In this document: piece after piece, positions 1-7,113 of the stretch | Position numbering within the stretch: position 1 is the stretch's first letter | Layout: every line of letters begins with the position of its first letter | Assembly: GCF_900109525.1 (NCBI RefSeq) | Contig: NZ_FOAN01000008.1 | Location: 62,001-126,000 of the forward strand | DNA: 64,000 nucleotides | Origin: Allobosea lupini | GTDB taxonomy: Bacteria; Pseudomonadota; Alphaproteobacteria; Rhizobiales; Beijerinckiaceae | Reading direction: 5' to 3' | Program-made: the position numbers and the translations under genes | The notes under the pieces: generated by a model | What the model was told of the DNA's origin: nothing | What the model saw: the letters and a program-made list of their open reading frames with translations, nothing else | Database searches by the model: none

Positions 1-321
1 CGCCATACCGGGAATACTAACGATGAAGCGGGCGCTGAGTTCGTGGCTCTCATCGCAGGTTGCCAGCGTTATCTCCGCGTCAATTGCGAACGCCGCAGGG
101 AGCTTTATGCGCGCTCGACGCGCCGCGTTAAAGATCCCCGTCTCGAAACAGGCAGACCATGCGGCCGCGAGTAGCTGCTCCGGCGTGGTGCCGATGCGAC
201 CTGAGCCCGGCAGTGCGAGCCTGACGTCTAGGCAGCCGTCGAGACTGCGCGAGATGCCAAACTCACGACCGCCCCGCGTCCGCGTCCTTGCGACCGACAC
301 GACCTGTAATGGCTCGCTCAT
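1..321 (-). CDS. Ohr/OsmC-family peroxide reductase, 3' end beyond window
   Basis: This frame opens with ATG at 321 and runs off the left edge after 107 codons without a stop. The translation has the OsmC/Ohr signature PEQLLAAAWSACFETG around residues 47-62, with the first redox cysteine in WSACF. The family reduces organic (Ohr) or fatty-acid/inorganic hydroperoxides using two cysteines; the second should lie in the missing C-terminal part. It is the last gene of a minus-strand run of detoxification genes, 21 nt after the hydrolase stop. Ohr versus a plain OsmC-like protein cannot be settled from the fragment. Confidence 0.8.
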   Translation of the reverse strand, partial: MSEPLQVVSVARTRTRGGREFGISRSLDGCLDVRLALPGSGRIGTTPEQLLAAAWSACFETGIFNAARRARIKLPAAFAIDAEITLATCDESHELSARFIVSIPGMA

Positions 322-342
322 AGCTGTCTCGGCTCAGTTAGA

Positions 343-1389
343 TCAAAGTCGCGCGACATCGAGGATCGCATCAGCGAACGCCTCCGGTGCCTCTTGAGGC
401 AGATTGTGGCCGATCCCACCTCGCACATGCCGGTGCTGGTACTTGCCGACGAACTTTGCCGCATAGGATCGTGGATCAGGATGCGGCGCACCGTTCGCGT
501 CGCTTTCCAGTGTGATCGTCGGAACTGTGATCACCGGGAACGTGGCGAGATGCTTTTCAAGCTCCGCGAAACGCGGTTCTCCCTCCGCCAGCCCCAGACG
601 CCAGCGATAATTATGGACCACGATGTCCACGTGGTCGGGGTTGTCGAAGGCGCCTGCGCTACGGGCGAAAGTCGCGTCGTCGAAGTTCCACTTGGGCGAG
701 GCAAGCTGCCAGATGAGCCTGTTGAACTCTGTCCGGTTCCTTTCGTAGCCAAGCCGGCCGCGGTCCGTTGCGAAATAGAACTGGTACCACCACTCCAGTT
801 CGGCCGTCGGCGGCAGCGGCATCCGTCCCGCCTCTTGGCTGCCAATCAGGTAGCCGCTCACTGCGACCAGCGCCGTTACCCGCTCCGGCCACAAAGCGGC
901 GACGATGTCTGCTGTTCGGGCCCCCCAATCGAAGCCACCGATGATGGCTTTCTTGATGTTCAGACTGTCCATGAGGCTGATGACGTCGACCGCAAGAGCG
1001 GACGGCTGGGCATTGCGGACCGTCTCGGTGGCGAGAAAGCGTGTGTCACCGAAACCGCGCAGGTAGGGGACGATTACGCGGTACCCTGCGGACGCCAGGC
1101 GCGGCACGACATCCGCGAAGCTGTGAATGTCATACGGCCAGCCGTGGAGCAGGATGACCGGTTCGCCATGTGATGGGCCCGCCTCAACGTAGGCCACCTG
1201 CAGGACACCGGCCGCGACAGAACTGAGCGGTCCGAACGGCCTGTCCGCCACCTGCCCCGCACCGGAGGCAAGAGCGACGTCTGTTCTGCTCGTGACTATC
1301 GTGGCGGACAGAGCCGCAGCGGCGGCAGCGCCGCCGAGGAACAGCCTGCGACCCCGATGGATCACGCCGGCAACGGTTTCGTTGGTCAT
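343..1389 (-). CDS. Tat-exported alpha/beta hydrolase, epoxide-hydrolase/dehalogenase type
   Basis: 348 residues from ATG 1389, chosen because AAGGAG precedes it and it exposes a twin-arginine signal (GRRLFLGGAAAAAALSA, residues 13-29); a longer upstream frame has no support. HGWPYD (about 82-87) is the oxyanion loop, GGFDWGA (151-157) carries an Asp nucleophile (D154) instead of Ser, and GGIGHNLPQEAP near residue 332 supplies the His. An Asp nucleophile is typical of epoxide hydrolases and haloalkane dehalogenases, so cleavage of an epoxide or C-halogen bond in the periplasm is likely; the substrate is unknown. It follows the SDR gene with 28 nt between them, suggesting co-transcription. Confidence 0.85.
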   Translation of the reverse strand: MTNETVAGVIHRGRRLFLGGAAAAAALSATIVTSRTDVALASGAGQVADRPFGPLSSVAAGVLQVAYVEAGPSHGEPVILLHGWPYDIHSFADVVPRLASAGYRVIVPYLRGFGDTRFLATETVRNAQPSALAVDVISLMDSLNIKKAIIGGFDWGARTADIVAALWPERVTALVAVSGYLIGSQEAGRMPLPPTAELEWWYQFYFATDRGRLGYERNRTEFNRLIWQLASPKWNFDDATFARSAGAFDNPDHVDIVVHNYRWRLGLAEGEPRFAELEKHLATFPVITVPTITLESDANGAPHPDPRSYAAKFVGKYQHRHVRGGIGHNLPQEAPEAFADAILDVARL

Positions 1390-1417
1390 GGGGCGCTCCT
1401 TACGGCGTGAGACGAGT

Positions 1418-2227
1418 TCAGGCTGCCGCCGTGGACGGACGATAGCGCTCCGGGACGGAACTGAGCGAGAGGTTGGGCATAAGCGTGCGCCGGGCATCCT
1501 CATAGGCTTGCCAGTCCTCCGCACGGGCAAGCGAGGGAATGGTAACCAGCTCGCCCTGGTCGAGGCCGGCCAGCGCCGCATCGACGGTGTCGTCGACCTG
1601 CATGACGATGTTTTCAGGCAGCTGCTCGACTGCACCGCCGGCGGCGCCCCAGAAGTTCGTCGCCGTCGCCCCCGGGAGAACGACCTGGACGCGCACGTTC
1701 TTCGGGGCCAGTTCCTGGTGAAGCGATTGGCTGAAGGCGAGAACGAATGCTTTCGTGCCGCCGTAAACGCCGTTCAGGATCTCAGGCGCGATCGCCACCA
1801 CAGAGGCGATGTTGACGATCGTGCCGCCGCCACGGGCGACAAGAGCCGGGGCGACGGCATAAGTCAGCCGTGTCAGCGCTGTGGCGTTGAGTTCGATCAT
1901 CGCCTCCATGGCGTCGATGTCCGATTGCAGGAGTGGCTGCAGCGCGCCGATTCCGGCATTGTTGATCAGCATCGTGATCCTGGGATCGGTGGCGAGGACT
2001 GCCTCGACCCGGCTGAGATCGTGCCTGTCGTTTAGGTCTGCGGTGAGGGTCTCGACTGCACGCCCGGTCGCCTGGGCAATACGGCTTGCCGTCGCAGCGA
2101 GCCGGTCCGCATTTCGGGCGACAAGGAGCAGGTCGTAACCGCGGCCGGCGAGGCGATCCCCGTAGACTGCGCCTATGCCCGCCGATGCCCCCGTCACGAC
2201 GGCAAGACCTTTGGAAGTGATGGACAT
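1418..2227 (-). CDS. SDR-family oxidoreductase
   Basis: 269-residue classical short-chain dehydrogenase. The Rossmann TGASAGIG motif is at 12-19, NNAG at 89-92, and the catalytic Ser-Tyr-x3-Lys set reads S142, Y155 (VYGGTK) and K159. Arg/Asn after strand 2 (VARNADR) points to NADP(H). No signal peptide, so cytosolic. It lies between the thioredoxin-like gene (135 nt gap with a CGTTA repeat cluster) and the Tat hydrolase downstream. Substrate is not deducible; the context suggests reduction or oxidation of a reactive carbonyl. Confidence 0.88.
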   Translation of the reverse strand: MSITSKGLAVVTGASAGIGAVYGDRLAGRGYDLLLVARNADRLAATASRIAQATGRAVETLTADLNDRHDLSRVEAVLATDPRITMLINNAGIGALQPLLQSDIDAMEAMIELNATALTRLTYAVAPALVARGGGTIVNIASVVAIAPEILNGVYGGTKAFVLAFSQSLHQELAPKNVRVQVVLPGATATNFWGAAGGAVEQLPENIVMQVDDTVDAALAGLDQGELVTIPSLARAEDWQAYEDARRTLMPNLSLSSVPERYRPSTAAA

Positions 2228-2318
2228 GATCGGTACTCCTTTGCATTCCGCTGCAGAACGCTCGGCTGTTGCCGGCTTCCGGATGTTCAGACGCTATGCG
2301 CCAAGGTGGATATGCGCC

Positions 2319-2344
2319 CGTTAGGCGTTGTGATGCGTCGTTAG
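2319..2344 (-). promoter_or_regulatory. CGTTA/CGTTG repeat cluster upstream of SDR
   Basis: The gap before the SDR gene holds CGTTAG, CGTTG and CGTTAG within 26 bp. The 20-mer at 2323-2342 matches 16 of 20 bases with 5545-5564 in front of the cupin gene. On the transcribed strand the core reads AACG-N3-AACG, as at 7026-7040. This could be a binding site for the adjacent winged-helix regulator (7114-9972); that link is inference. Confidence 0.4.
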
Positions 2345-2362
2345 TCGCTGGCGGCGGCCGGT

Positions 2363-3475
2363 TCAGCCGAACGTGAAGGCGAAGACGCCCACGCCCGCGC
2401 CAAGGAATTCGACGTCGATTTGACGCTCGGCGACCCGTCCCGTTTGCCGGACGAGCGTGTACATGCGCGGCCCGTCGACGACGCCGTAGCCGTCGCGGTC
2501 CACATCAAGCCCGTGCGCGTCTCCTGGCGGCTTGCCATCGACGAGCACACGGAACCTGACGCCTGCGCCGGGGGTGGACATCCCCATCACCAAATGAAGG
2601 TCACGCGCATGGAAACGGTTCAGAAGGCGTCCGCCCGGCAGATTGAGCACCGCCGCGTCGCTGCGCACAGTCCAGTCGCCGGCGAGCGCCCATTGGTTGA
2701 GCCGCAGGCTTGCGGGCGGGCGATAGAGGTGCGCGCTGTCGCGCACGATCCCTCCTGGAGAAGTGAAGCTCACGCTGAGGGCGAAGCCGAGATAGGCCTC
2801 GGGCGACCTGATGTTGATCCAGTCAGCAGCGACCTCCTGGCCTGCCGCCTTCACCAACGCCTTGTCCTCACCGACCGTGGCCCCGGCCTCGCGCAGTAGG
2901 TCCCGAATGACCGCTTCGGACTGATCGTATGCGCCTTCGCCGAGAAAGCGGTGGCGAAGCATGCCTTGCGCGTCGATCAGGTAAATCGCCGGCCAAGCAT
3001 TGTTGCCAAAAGCGCGCCAGACGGAATGGTCGTTGTCGACTGCGATCGGGTAGTCGATCTCCATGTCGCGCGCGGCCCGGCGGATGTTGCCGATATCGCG
3101 CTCGAACGCGAATTCGGGGGAGTGGACACCGATCACGACGAGGCCGTCATCCCTGTACCTGCTCTGCCATGCCCGGATGAACGGCAGTTGCCGGCGCCAG
3201 TTGATGCAGCTGTAGGTCCAGAAATTGACGAGCACCACCTTGCCGCGCAGAGCGTCCGCGTTGAGCGGCGGGGAGTTCAGCCACGCGCCTGCCAGACCGA
3301 GCGAGGCGAGCCGGCCCTGAGTGGTCGCCTGGGCCGAGGCGGCGCCGGGGAAGAGCGGCCCCAAATTGCGCGCGATTTCAGGTATGACACCGCCGACGCC
3401 GCTCAGCGCGCCGGCGATTGGTCCGCCAATGGCCGTGGCTGCAACCGCACCGGTCAGAAATGCTCTTCTGTTCAT
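2363..3475 (-). CDS. Tat-exported DipZ-like thioredoxin-fold protein
   Basis: 370 residues from ATG 3475 (MNRRAFLTGA, a Tat signal running to AAAQ-type residues near 49). Residues about 55-190 are a redoxin/thioredoxin fold (VVLVNFWTYSC, INWRRQLPFIRAW); 215-370 form a beta-rich domain like the C-terminal part of DipZ/CcdA-fused thioredoxins. The active site is C90-I-N-W93: the first cysteine is present but the resolving cysteine is Trp, so a standard dithiol exchange is unlikely. I recall CINW variants in other thioredoxin-like proteins. It should act in the periplasm on thiol or peroxide chemistry. The upstream FMN reductase ends at 3645. Confidence 0.8.
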   Translation of the reverse strand: MNRRAFLTGAVAATAIGGPIAGALSGVGGVIPEIARNLGPLFPGAASAQATTQGRLASLGLAGAWLNSPPLNADALRGKVVLVNFWTYSCINWRRQLPFIRAWQSRYRDDGLVVIGVHSPEFAFERDIGNIRRAARDMEIDYPIAVDNDHSVWRAFGNNAWPAIYLIDAQGMLRHRFLGEGAYDQSEAVIRDLLREAGATVGEDKALVKAAGQEVAADWINIRSPEAYLGFALSVSFTSPGGIVRDSAHLYRPPASLRLNQWALAGDWTVRSDAAVLNLPGGRLLNRFHARDLHLVMGMSTPGAGVRFRVLVDGKPPGDAHGLDVDRDGYGVVDGPRMYTLVRQTGRVAERQIDVEFLGAGVGVFAFTFG

Positions 3476-3644
3476 GATATGTCTTTCTTTTGAACGAGTT
3501 GGCCGCCACACCTCGGCGCGGCCTTTGAGGCGCAAAAGGACAAGCGTCGCCGCGGCGGTCGTCGGGCGCGCGACGCCCGAACCACCGGGCGAGCCAGGAC
3601 CAAGGATGGCCCTGTCGACCGCGTGTCGTTCCGCTGCGGATCCG

Positions 3645-4235
3645 TTAGTAGGGCGGAGCCTTGCGCATGCGCTGCGCCTGCGCCGCTTCCACCCACCACG
3701 AGAGATCGTCGGCAAATCGTGGAAAGGCCTGCTCCAGCGCCTGTCCAGGTGCGCCTGTCGGCTCGCCATCGGCGGTCAGAGTCTGCCCTATGGGCCCGAC
3801 GGCGATCGTGCTCGATATGACCACCATGCCCATCTCGGACAGGGTGCCGTGCCACGCCGTCGCGGCCCGCACGCCCGACAATCGGCCCGCCGAATAGCTG
3901 ACGATCGCGGCCGGTCGCCAGAACCACTCTTCGAGGAAATGATCGGTAAGGTTCTTCAGGCCAGGCTGGACGCCCCAGTTATACTCGCCGGTCACGAAGA
4001 CGAAGCCATCGGCCTCACGGATTTTCCCGGCCAATGTCTCCAGCGCAACCGGCGCCTGACCTTTCGGATATTCCTTGTACATCCGGTCGAGGATCGGCAG
4101 GTCGATCGCCTTTGCGTCGATCAGCTCGGCATGGTCGCCGCGACGCCCCAGCCGATCGAGAACAAACTTCACCAGACGGATACCGGCCCGGTCAGACCGA
4201 TAGGAGCCGTAGAAGACGAGGATGCGATTTGCCAT
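3645..4235 (-). CDS. NAD(P)H-dependent FMN reductase, flavodoxin fold
   Basis: 196 residues. The N-terminus ILVFYGSYRSDRAG is the FMN-phosphate loop of the NADPH-dependent FMN reductase/ArsH/chromate-reductase superfamily, and TGEYNWGVQPGLKNLTDHF (about 81-99) matches the family flavin-contact segment. Such enzymes do two-electron reduction of flavins, quinones, azo compounds or chromate. Cytosolic. It sits between the VOC gene and the thioredoxin-like gene on the same strand and probably belongs to the same quinone/peroxide stress set. The exact acceptor cannot be told from sequence. Confidence 0.85.
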   Translation of the reverse strand: MANRILVFYGSYRSDRAGIRLVKFVLDRLGRRGDHAELIDAKAIDLPILDRMYKEYPKGQAPVALETLAGKIREADGFVFVTGEYNWGVQPGLKNLTDHFLEEWFWRPAAIVSYSAGRLSGVRAATAWHGTLSEMGMVVISSTIAVGPIGQTLTADGEPTGAPGQALEQAFPRFADDLSWWVEAAQAQRMRKAPPY

Positions 4236-4322
4236 TGCTGTTCGACCTCATGCTGGACCTGGCAGGGAGAGGTGGATGCGCCGGAGCAGAGGCATGTTGA
4301 AGCCCGTGCCCGGCGGTCGTCG

Positions 4323-4997
4323 TCATCGCGGGAGTTCCAGCCCCGATTGTTCGGCCACCATGTACCGCGCATACCAATCCGGCCAGTCCGCATCCCGTTC
4401 GCCGGTGCGCTTCTCATGCTCACCGTGGGCCGCTTCGGCCCGGCGGAATGAAGCCGCGAGGTCTGATACCGAGGCGAAGGTCGTCACAGTTGCGTCGATC
4501 CTCCCGGGCAAGCGTGTGGTGACCTCCTGCAGCAGCCAGCCGTTGTCGTCCGGATCGTTAAAGGAGGCATATGAACTGTAGGTCCGCCGCTTGGGGTCCG
4601 GCCCCGAAACGCGCCGCCGTCCGAAGAGGAACGGCTCGTCGTTGCCGGTGTGAACGTCGCCTTCGTGGTGAAAGATCTCGCTGACGGCGACGCCACGGTC
4701 GATCAGTTCCTGACGAGCGGCCTCGATGTCGGAGACGACGAGGTAGAGACCCTGCGCCGCGCCCGGCGCGGCCGGGGTGACGTTTCGGCCGAAGATGACC
4801 GAGGCGCCTGAACCGGGCGGGGTGAACTGAACGACCTGAAAACCATCCGGCGCCGTGATTTCGGCGTCGAACCTCCAGCCCAAATCGCCGTAGAAGGTCT
4901 TTGAGCGCTCGACATCCGCGACCGGAATGACGATGACTTCAAGCTTCATATCGTTGGAGACGCTCGGTCTGGTGCGCTGCTGCTGTGTGGTCGTCAT
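4323..4997 (-). CDS. VOC-family (glyoxalase-like) protein
   Basis: 224 residues from ATG 4997, preceded by AGGAG; the longer open frame upstream lacks a ribosome site. Residues 17-140 form a VOC module (VIVPVADVERSKTFYGDLGW, then VVSDIEAARQELIDRGV). The last 60 residues (after TTRLPGR) form an extension ending in WYARYMVAEQSG. The superfamily includes glyoxalase I, ring-cleaving dioxygenases and resistance proteins; a metal-site assignment is not possible with confidence. It lies 43 nt after the cupin stop on the same strand. Confidence 0.82.
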   Translation of the reverse strand: MTTTQQQRTRPSVSNDMKLEVIVIPVADVERSKTFYGDLGWRFDAEITAPDGFQVVQFTPPGSGASVIFGRNVTPAAPGAAQGLYLVVSDIEAARQELIDRGVAVSEIFHHEGDVHTGNDEPFLFGRRRVSGPDPKRRTYSSYASFNDPDDNGWLLQEVTTRLPGRIDATVTTFASVSDLAASFRRAEAAHGEHEKRTGERDADWPDWYARYMVAEQSGLELPR

Positions 4998-5040
4998 GGT
5001 TAGCTCCTGAGGGTTGTGGGGTTCGCCGGAAAAAGCGCGG

Positions 5041-5454
5041 TCATTCGCTGAGCACGAGCAGCGGCTTGCCCTTCTCGACGATGTAGGTGGCCAGTTCGGC
5101 CGCCTTGCCTGTGCCAACATTCCGCACGGCGTGAGGCTTGCCGTGCGGAATGAACAGCACCTCGCCCGCCTTGACGACGACCGGCGGCCTGCCTTCGAGC
5201 TGGTATTCGAGCGAGCCTTCCGTCACGAAGACGAGCTCCTCGCCGTGGTGGAAGTGCCGGGCGGCGACAACGCCAGGCCCGAACTCAACGAGCACTTGGA
5301 TGACCTCACGCCCTGGTGCGCTAAGATCCTGGCGCAGCAGATCGGTGCGCTTGATATCGCCAAGGCTAACATCCTGCGCCTGGCCCGGCGACAGGGAGAG
5401 CCCGGCTGCGACGACCACGATGGCTGCTGCGAGCGTATTACGGTATTGTTTCAT
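5041..5454 (-). CDS. Secreted cupin-domain protein
   Basis: 137 residues with a Sec signal (about 1-26, cleavage after SPGQA). A single cupin barrel follows: HFHHGEELVFVTEG (motif 1 with two His and a Glu as metal ligands) and FIPHGKPHAVRN (motif 2 with the last His). Single-domain periplasmic cupins bind a divalent metal and often act as small oxygenases, isomerases or quercetinase-like proteins. It is transcribed ahead of the VOC gene. The 209 nt upstream gap holds the CGTTA repeat cluster. Confidence 0.85.
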   Translation of the reverse strand: MKQYRNTLAAAIVVVAAGLSLSPGQAQDVSLGDIKRTDLLRQDLSAPGREVIQVLVEFGPGVVAARHFHHGEELVFVTEGSLEYQLEGRPPVVVKAGEVLFIPHGKPHAVRNVGTGKAAELATYIVEKGKPLLVLSE

Positions 5455-5485
5455 GAGCTTGTCCTTTGCTTTCGATGCTGTGCGC

Positions 5486-5565
5486 CGTTAGCGGCAATAA
5501 AGAAGATAAGGTTCCGCGGTCAGACTGGTGTGTTAGTTGGCGTGAGGCGTTGTTATGATCCGTTC
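5486..5565 (-). promoter_or_regulatory. CGTTA repeat cluster upstream of cupin gene
   Basis: The gap between the EHN hydrolase and the cupin holds CGTTAG at 5486-5491, TGTTAG near 5531 and the 20-mer at 5545-5564, which agrees at 16 of 20 positions with 2323-2342 in front of the SDR gene. These are the only clear shared strings in the gap. A common operator for the adjacent winged-helix regulator is a reasonable reading but unproven. Confidence 0.4.
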
Positions 5566-5663
5566 TTTGCGCTGCTCATCCATGAGCGACGCCTTCAGGG
5601 ACAGCCGCCGTGACCGCGGGTTTCCCCCGCGCCTCCATGTCGATGGCTCAAAACAAGCGCCGT

Positions 5664-6956
5664 TCAGACTCGCCGGAGTGGCCGAAACGCCGCGCGGAGC
5701 TCGCGTGTGAAGAGCGCGGGCTGTTCCCAGGCCGCGAAATGGCCCCCGCGGTCGACCACATTGAAGTAGGCGAGGTTGCGATAGGCACGCCGTGCCCAGG
5801 TTTGCGGGGCGCGATAGACCTCGCCGGGAAACACCGTGATCGCCACGGGCAGGGAAATCTCGTGGGTTTTCTGCGCGGCGGAGAGAATGACGCTCTGGCC
5901 GGCAGTCTCCCAATATAGCCGGGCCGAGGAGGGTCCGGTATTGGTCAGCCAGTAGAGCGTGATATCGTCGAGCACGTCATTGCGGCTCAACAGGCGGGCA
6001 GGCTCGCCGTTGTTGTAGTCCAGGATCCAGGCGGCGAGCCCGACCGGTGAATCAGAAAGCGAATAGCCGATCGTCTGTGGCCGGGTGCCCATGAGCACGC
6101 CGTAGGCCCTATACTTCTTGAAAAAGATGTCGATCGAGACGAACGCCGCGCGCTCCTCGTCGGAGAGATCGTCGGGAGGCGCCCCCCCGGCCGCAAGCAC
6201 TTTCGCAACCTCTGGCGGGACCGTCGCCGGCAGGTTGACATGAACCCCGAGCAGGCCCGCAGGCGCCTGTCGTGCCATCGCGCTGGAGATGGGTGAGCCC
6301 CAATCGCCGCCCTGGGCGACGTAATGGTCGTATCCCAGTCGCTTCATGAGTTCGGCCCAAGCACGGCCGATGCGCTCGGGGTTCCAGCCCCGGTCCCGCG
6401 GTTTGCCGGAAAAACCGAAGCCCGGAATCGACGGAATCACCAGATCGAAGGCGTCCGCTGCGCTCCCGCCATGGGCGGTCGGGTTGGTGAGGGGATCGAT
6501 GATCCGCAATTGCTCAATGATCGAGCCGGGCCAGCCATGCGTCACGATGAGCGGCAGCGCGTTGGGGTGGCCGGATCGGACATGAATGAAATGGATGTCG
6601 ACGCCGTCGATCTCGGTGATGAACATCGGGTATGCGTTCAGGCGCGCTTCGACCTTGCGCCAGTCGTAGTCCGTCGCCCAGTGATGCATGATTTCGCGGA
6701 AGGCGCCGAGCTGTGGGCCCTGCGACCCATCATCGACCGTCTCGCGGTCCGGCCAGCGGGTCGCGGCGATACGCTTCCGCAGATCAACGAGCTGTTCCTC
6801 CGGGACTGAGACGCGGAAGGGGCGGATGACGCCGTCGGCCCGTGCCGCAGCGGGCCCGATCGGAATCAGGCTGGCAGTGCCGGCGAAAACAAGACCCTTG
6901 ACTACTGTGCCCAGGAATCGCCGGCGGCCGTCGTCGATCGCGTTGCTGGTGTTCAT
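5664..6956 (-). CDS. Tat-exported EHN-type epoxide hydrolase
   Basis: 430 residues from ATG 6956, with a strong AAGGAGG 7 nt upstream. A Tat signal (RRRFLGTVVKGLVFAG, 11-26) is followed by the epoxide-hydrolase N-terminal (EHN) domain (about 43-155; RPFRVSVPEEQLVDLRKRI, then TRWPDRE) and an alpha/beta hydrolase core. HGWPGS (140-145) is the oxyanion motif, GGDWGS (216-221) holds nucleophile D218, and DRGGHFAAWEQP near the end gives the His. This is the microsomal/juvenile-hormone epoxide hydrolase subfamily, so trans-addition of water to an epoxide is expected in the periplasm. It is the first structural gene below the large regulator. Confidence 0.9.
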   Translation of the reverse strand: MNTSNAIDDGRRRFLGTVVKGLVFAGTASLIPIGPAAARADGVIRPFRVSVPEEQLVDLRKRIAATRWPDRETVDDGSQGPQLGAFREIMHHWATDYDWRKVEARLNAYPMFITEIDGVDIHFIHVRSGHPNALPLIVTHGWPGSIIEQLRIIDPLTNPTAHGGSAADAFDLVIPSIPGFGFSGKPRDRGWNPERIGRAWAELMKRLGYDHYVAQGGDWGSPISSAMARQAPAGLLGVHVNLPATVPPEVAKVLAAGGAPPDDLSDEERAAFVSIDIFFKKYRAYGVLMGTRPQTIGYSLSDSPVGLAAWILDYNNGEPARLLSRNDVLDDITLYWLTNTGPSSARLYWETAGQSVILSAAQKTHEISLPVAITVFPGEVYRAPQTWARRAYRNLAYFNVVDRGGHFAAWEQPALFTRELRAAFRPLRRV

Positions 6957-7025
6957 CAGATCCTCCTTCAGTTCGGGGCGCCATCTCGGTTGATCGAGAC
7001 GTACGCCCATCCGGAAGCAGGGACC

Positions 7026-7081
7026 CGTTATGCGTTATGAGGCTCGGTGAGCGGGCGTTAGCGGGCGCAGGACTGCCGTTA
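7026..7081 (-). promoter_or_regulatory. CGTTA repeat cluster between regulator and hydrolase
   Basis: This 103-nt gap holds a tandem CGTTATG-CGTTATG (7026-7039), CGTTAG at 7056 and CGTTA at 7077. On the transcribed strand the tandem reads AACG-N3-AACG, the same arrangement as in the gap before the SDR gene. Multiple direct repeats suit a dimeric OmpR-type winged helix, which the neighbouring regulator has. Functional assignment is inference. Confidence 0.45.
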
Positions 7082-7113
7082 CCGACAGGCGACGGTCAGG
7101 CGCGATCAATCGG

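Noticed and set aside
23..397. Plus-strand 124-codon frame at the left edge
   Set aside because: It is antisense to the Ohr/OsmC frame, whose minus-strand translation has clear family motifs, and its own translation is Arg/Ser-rich with no family.
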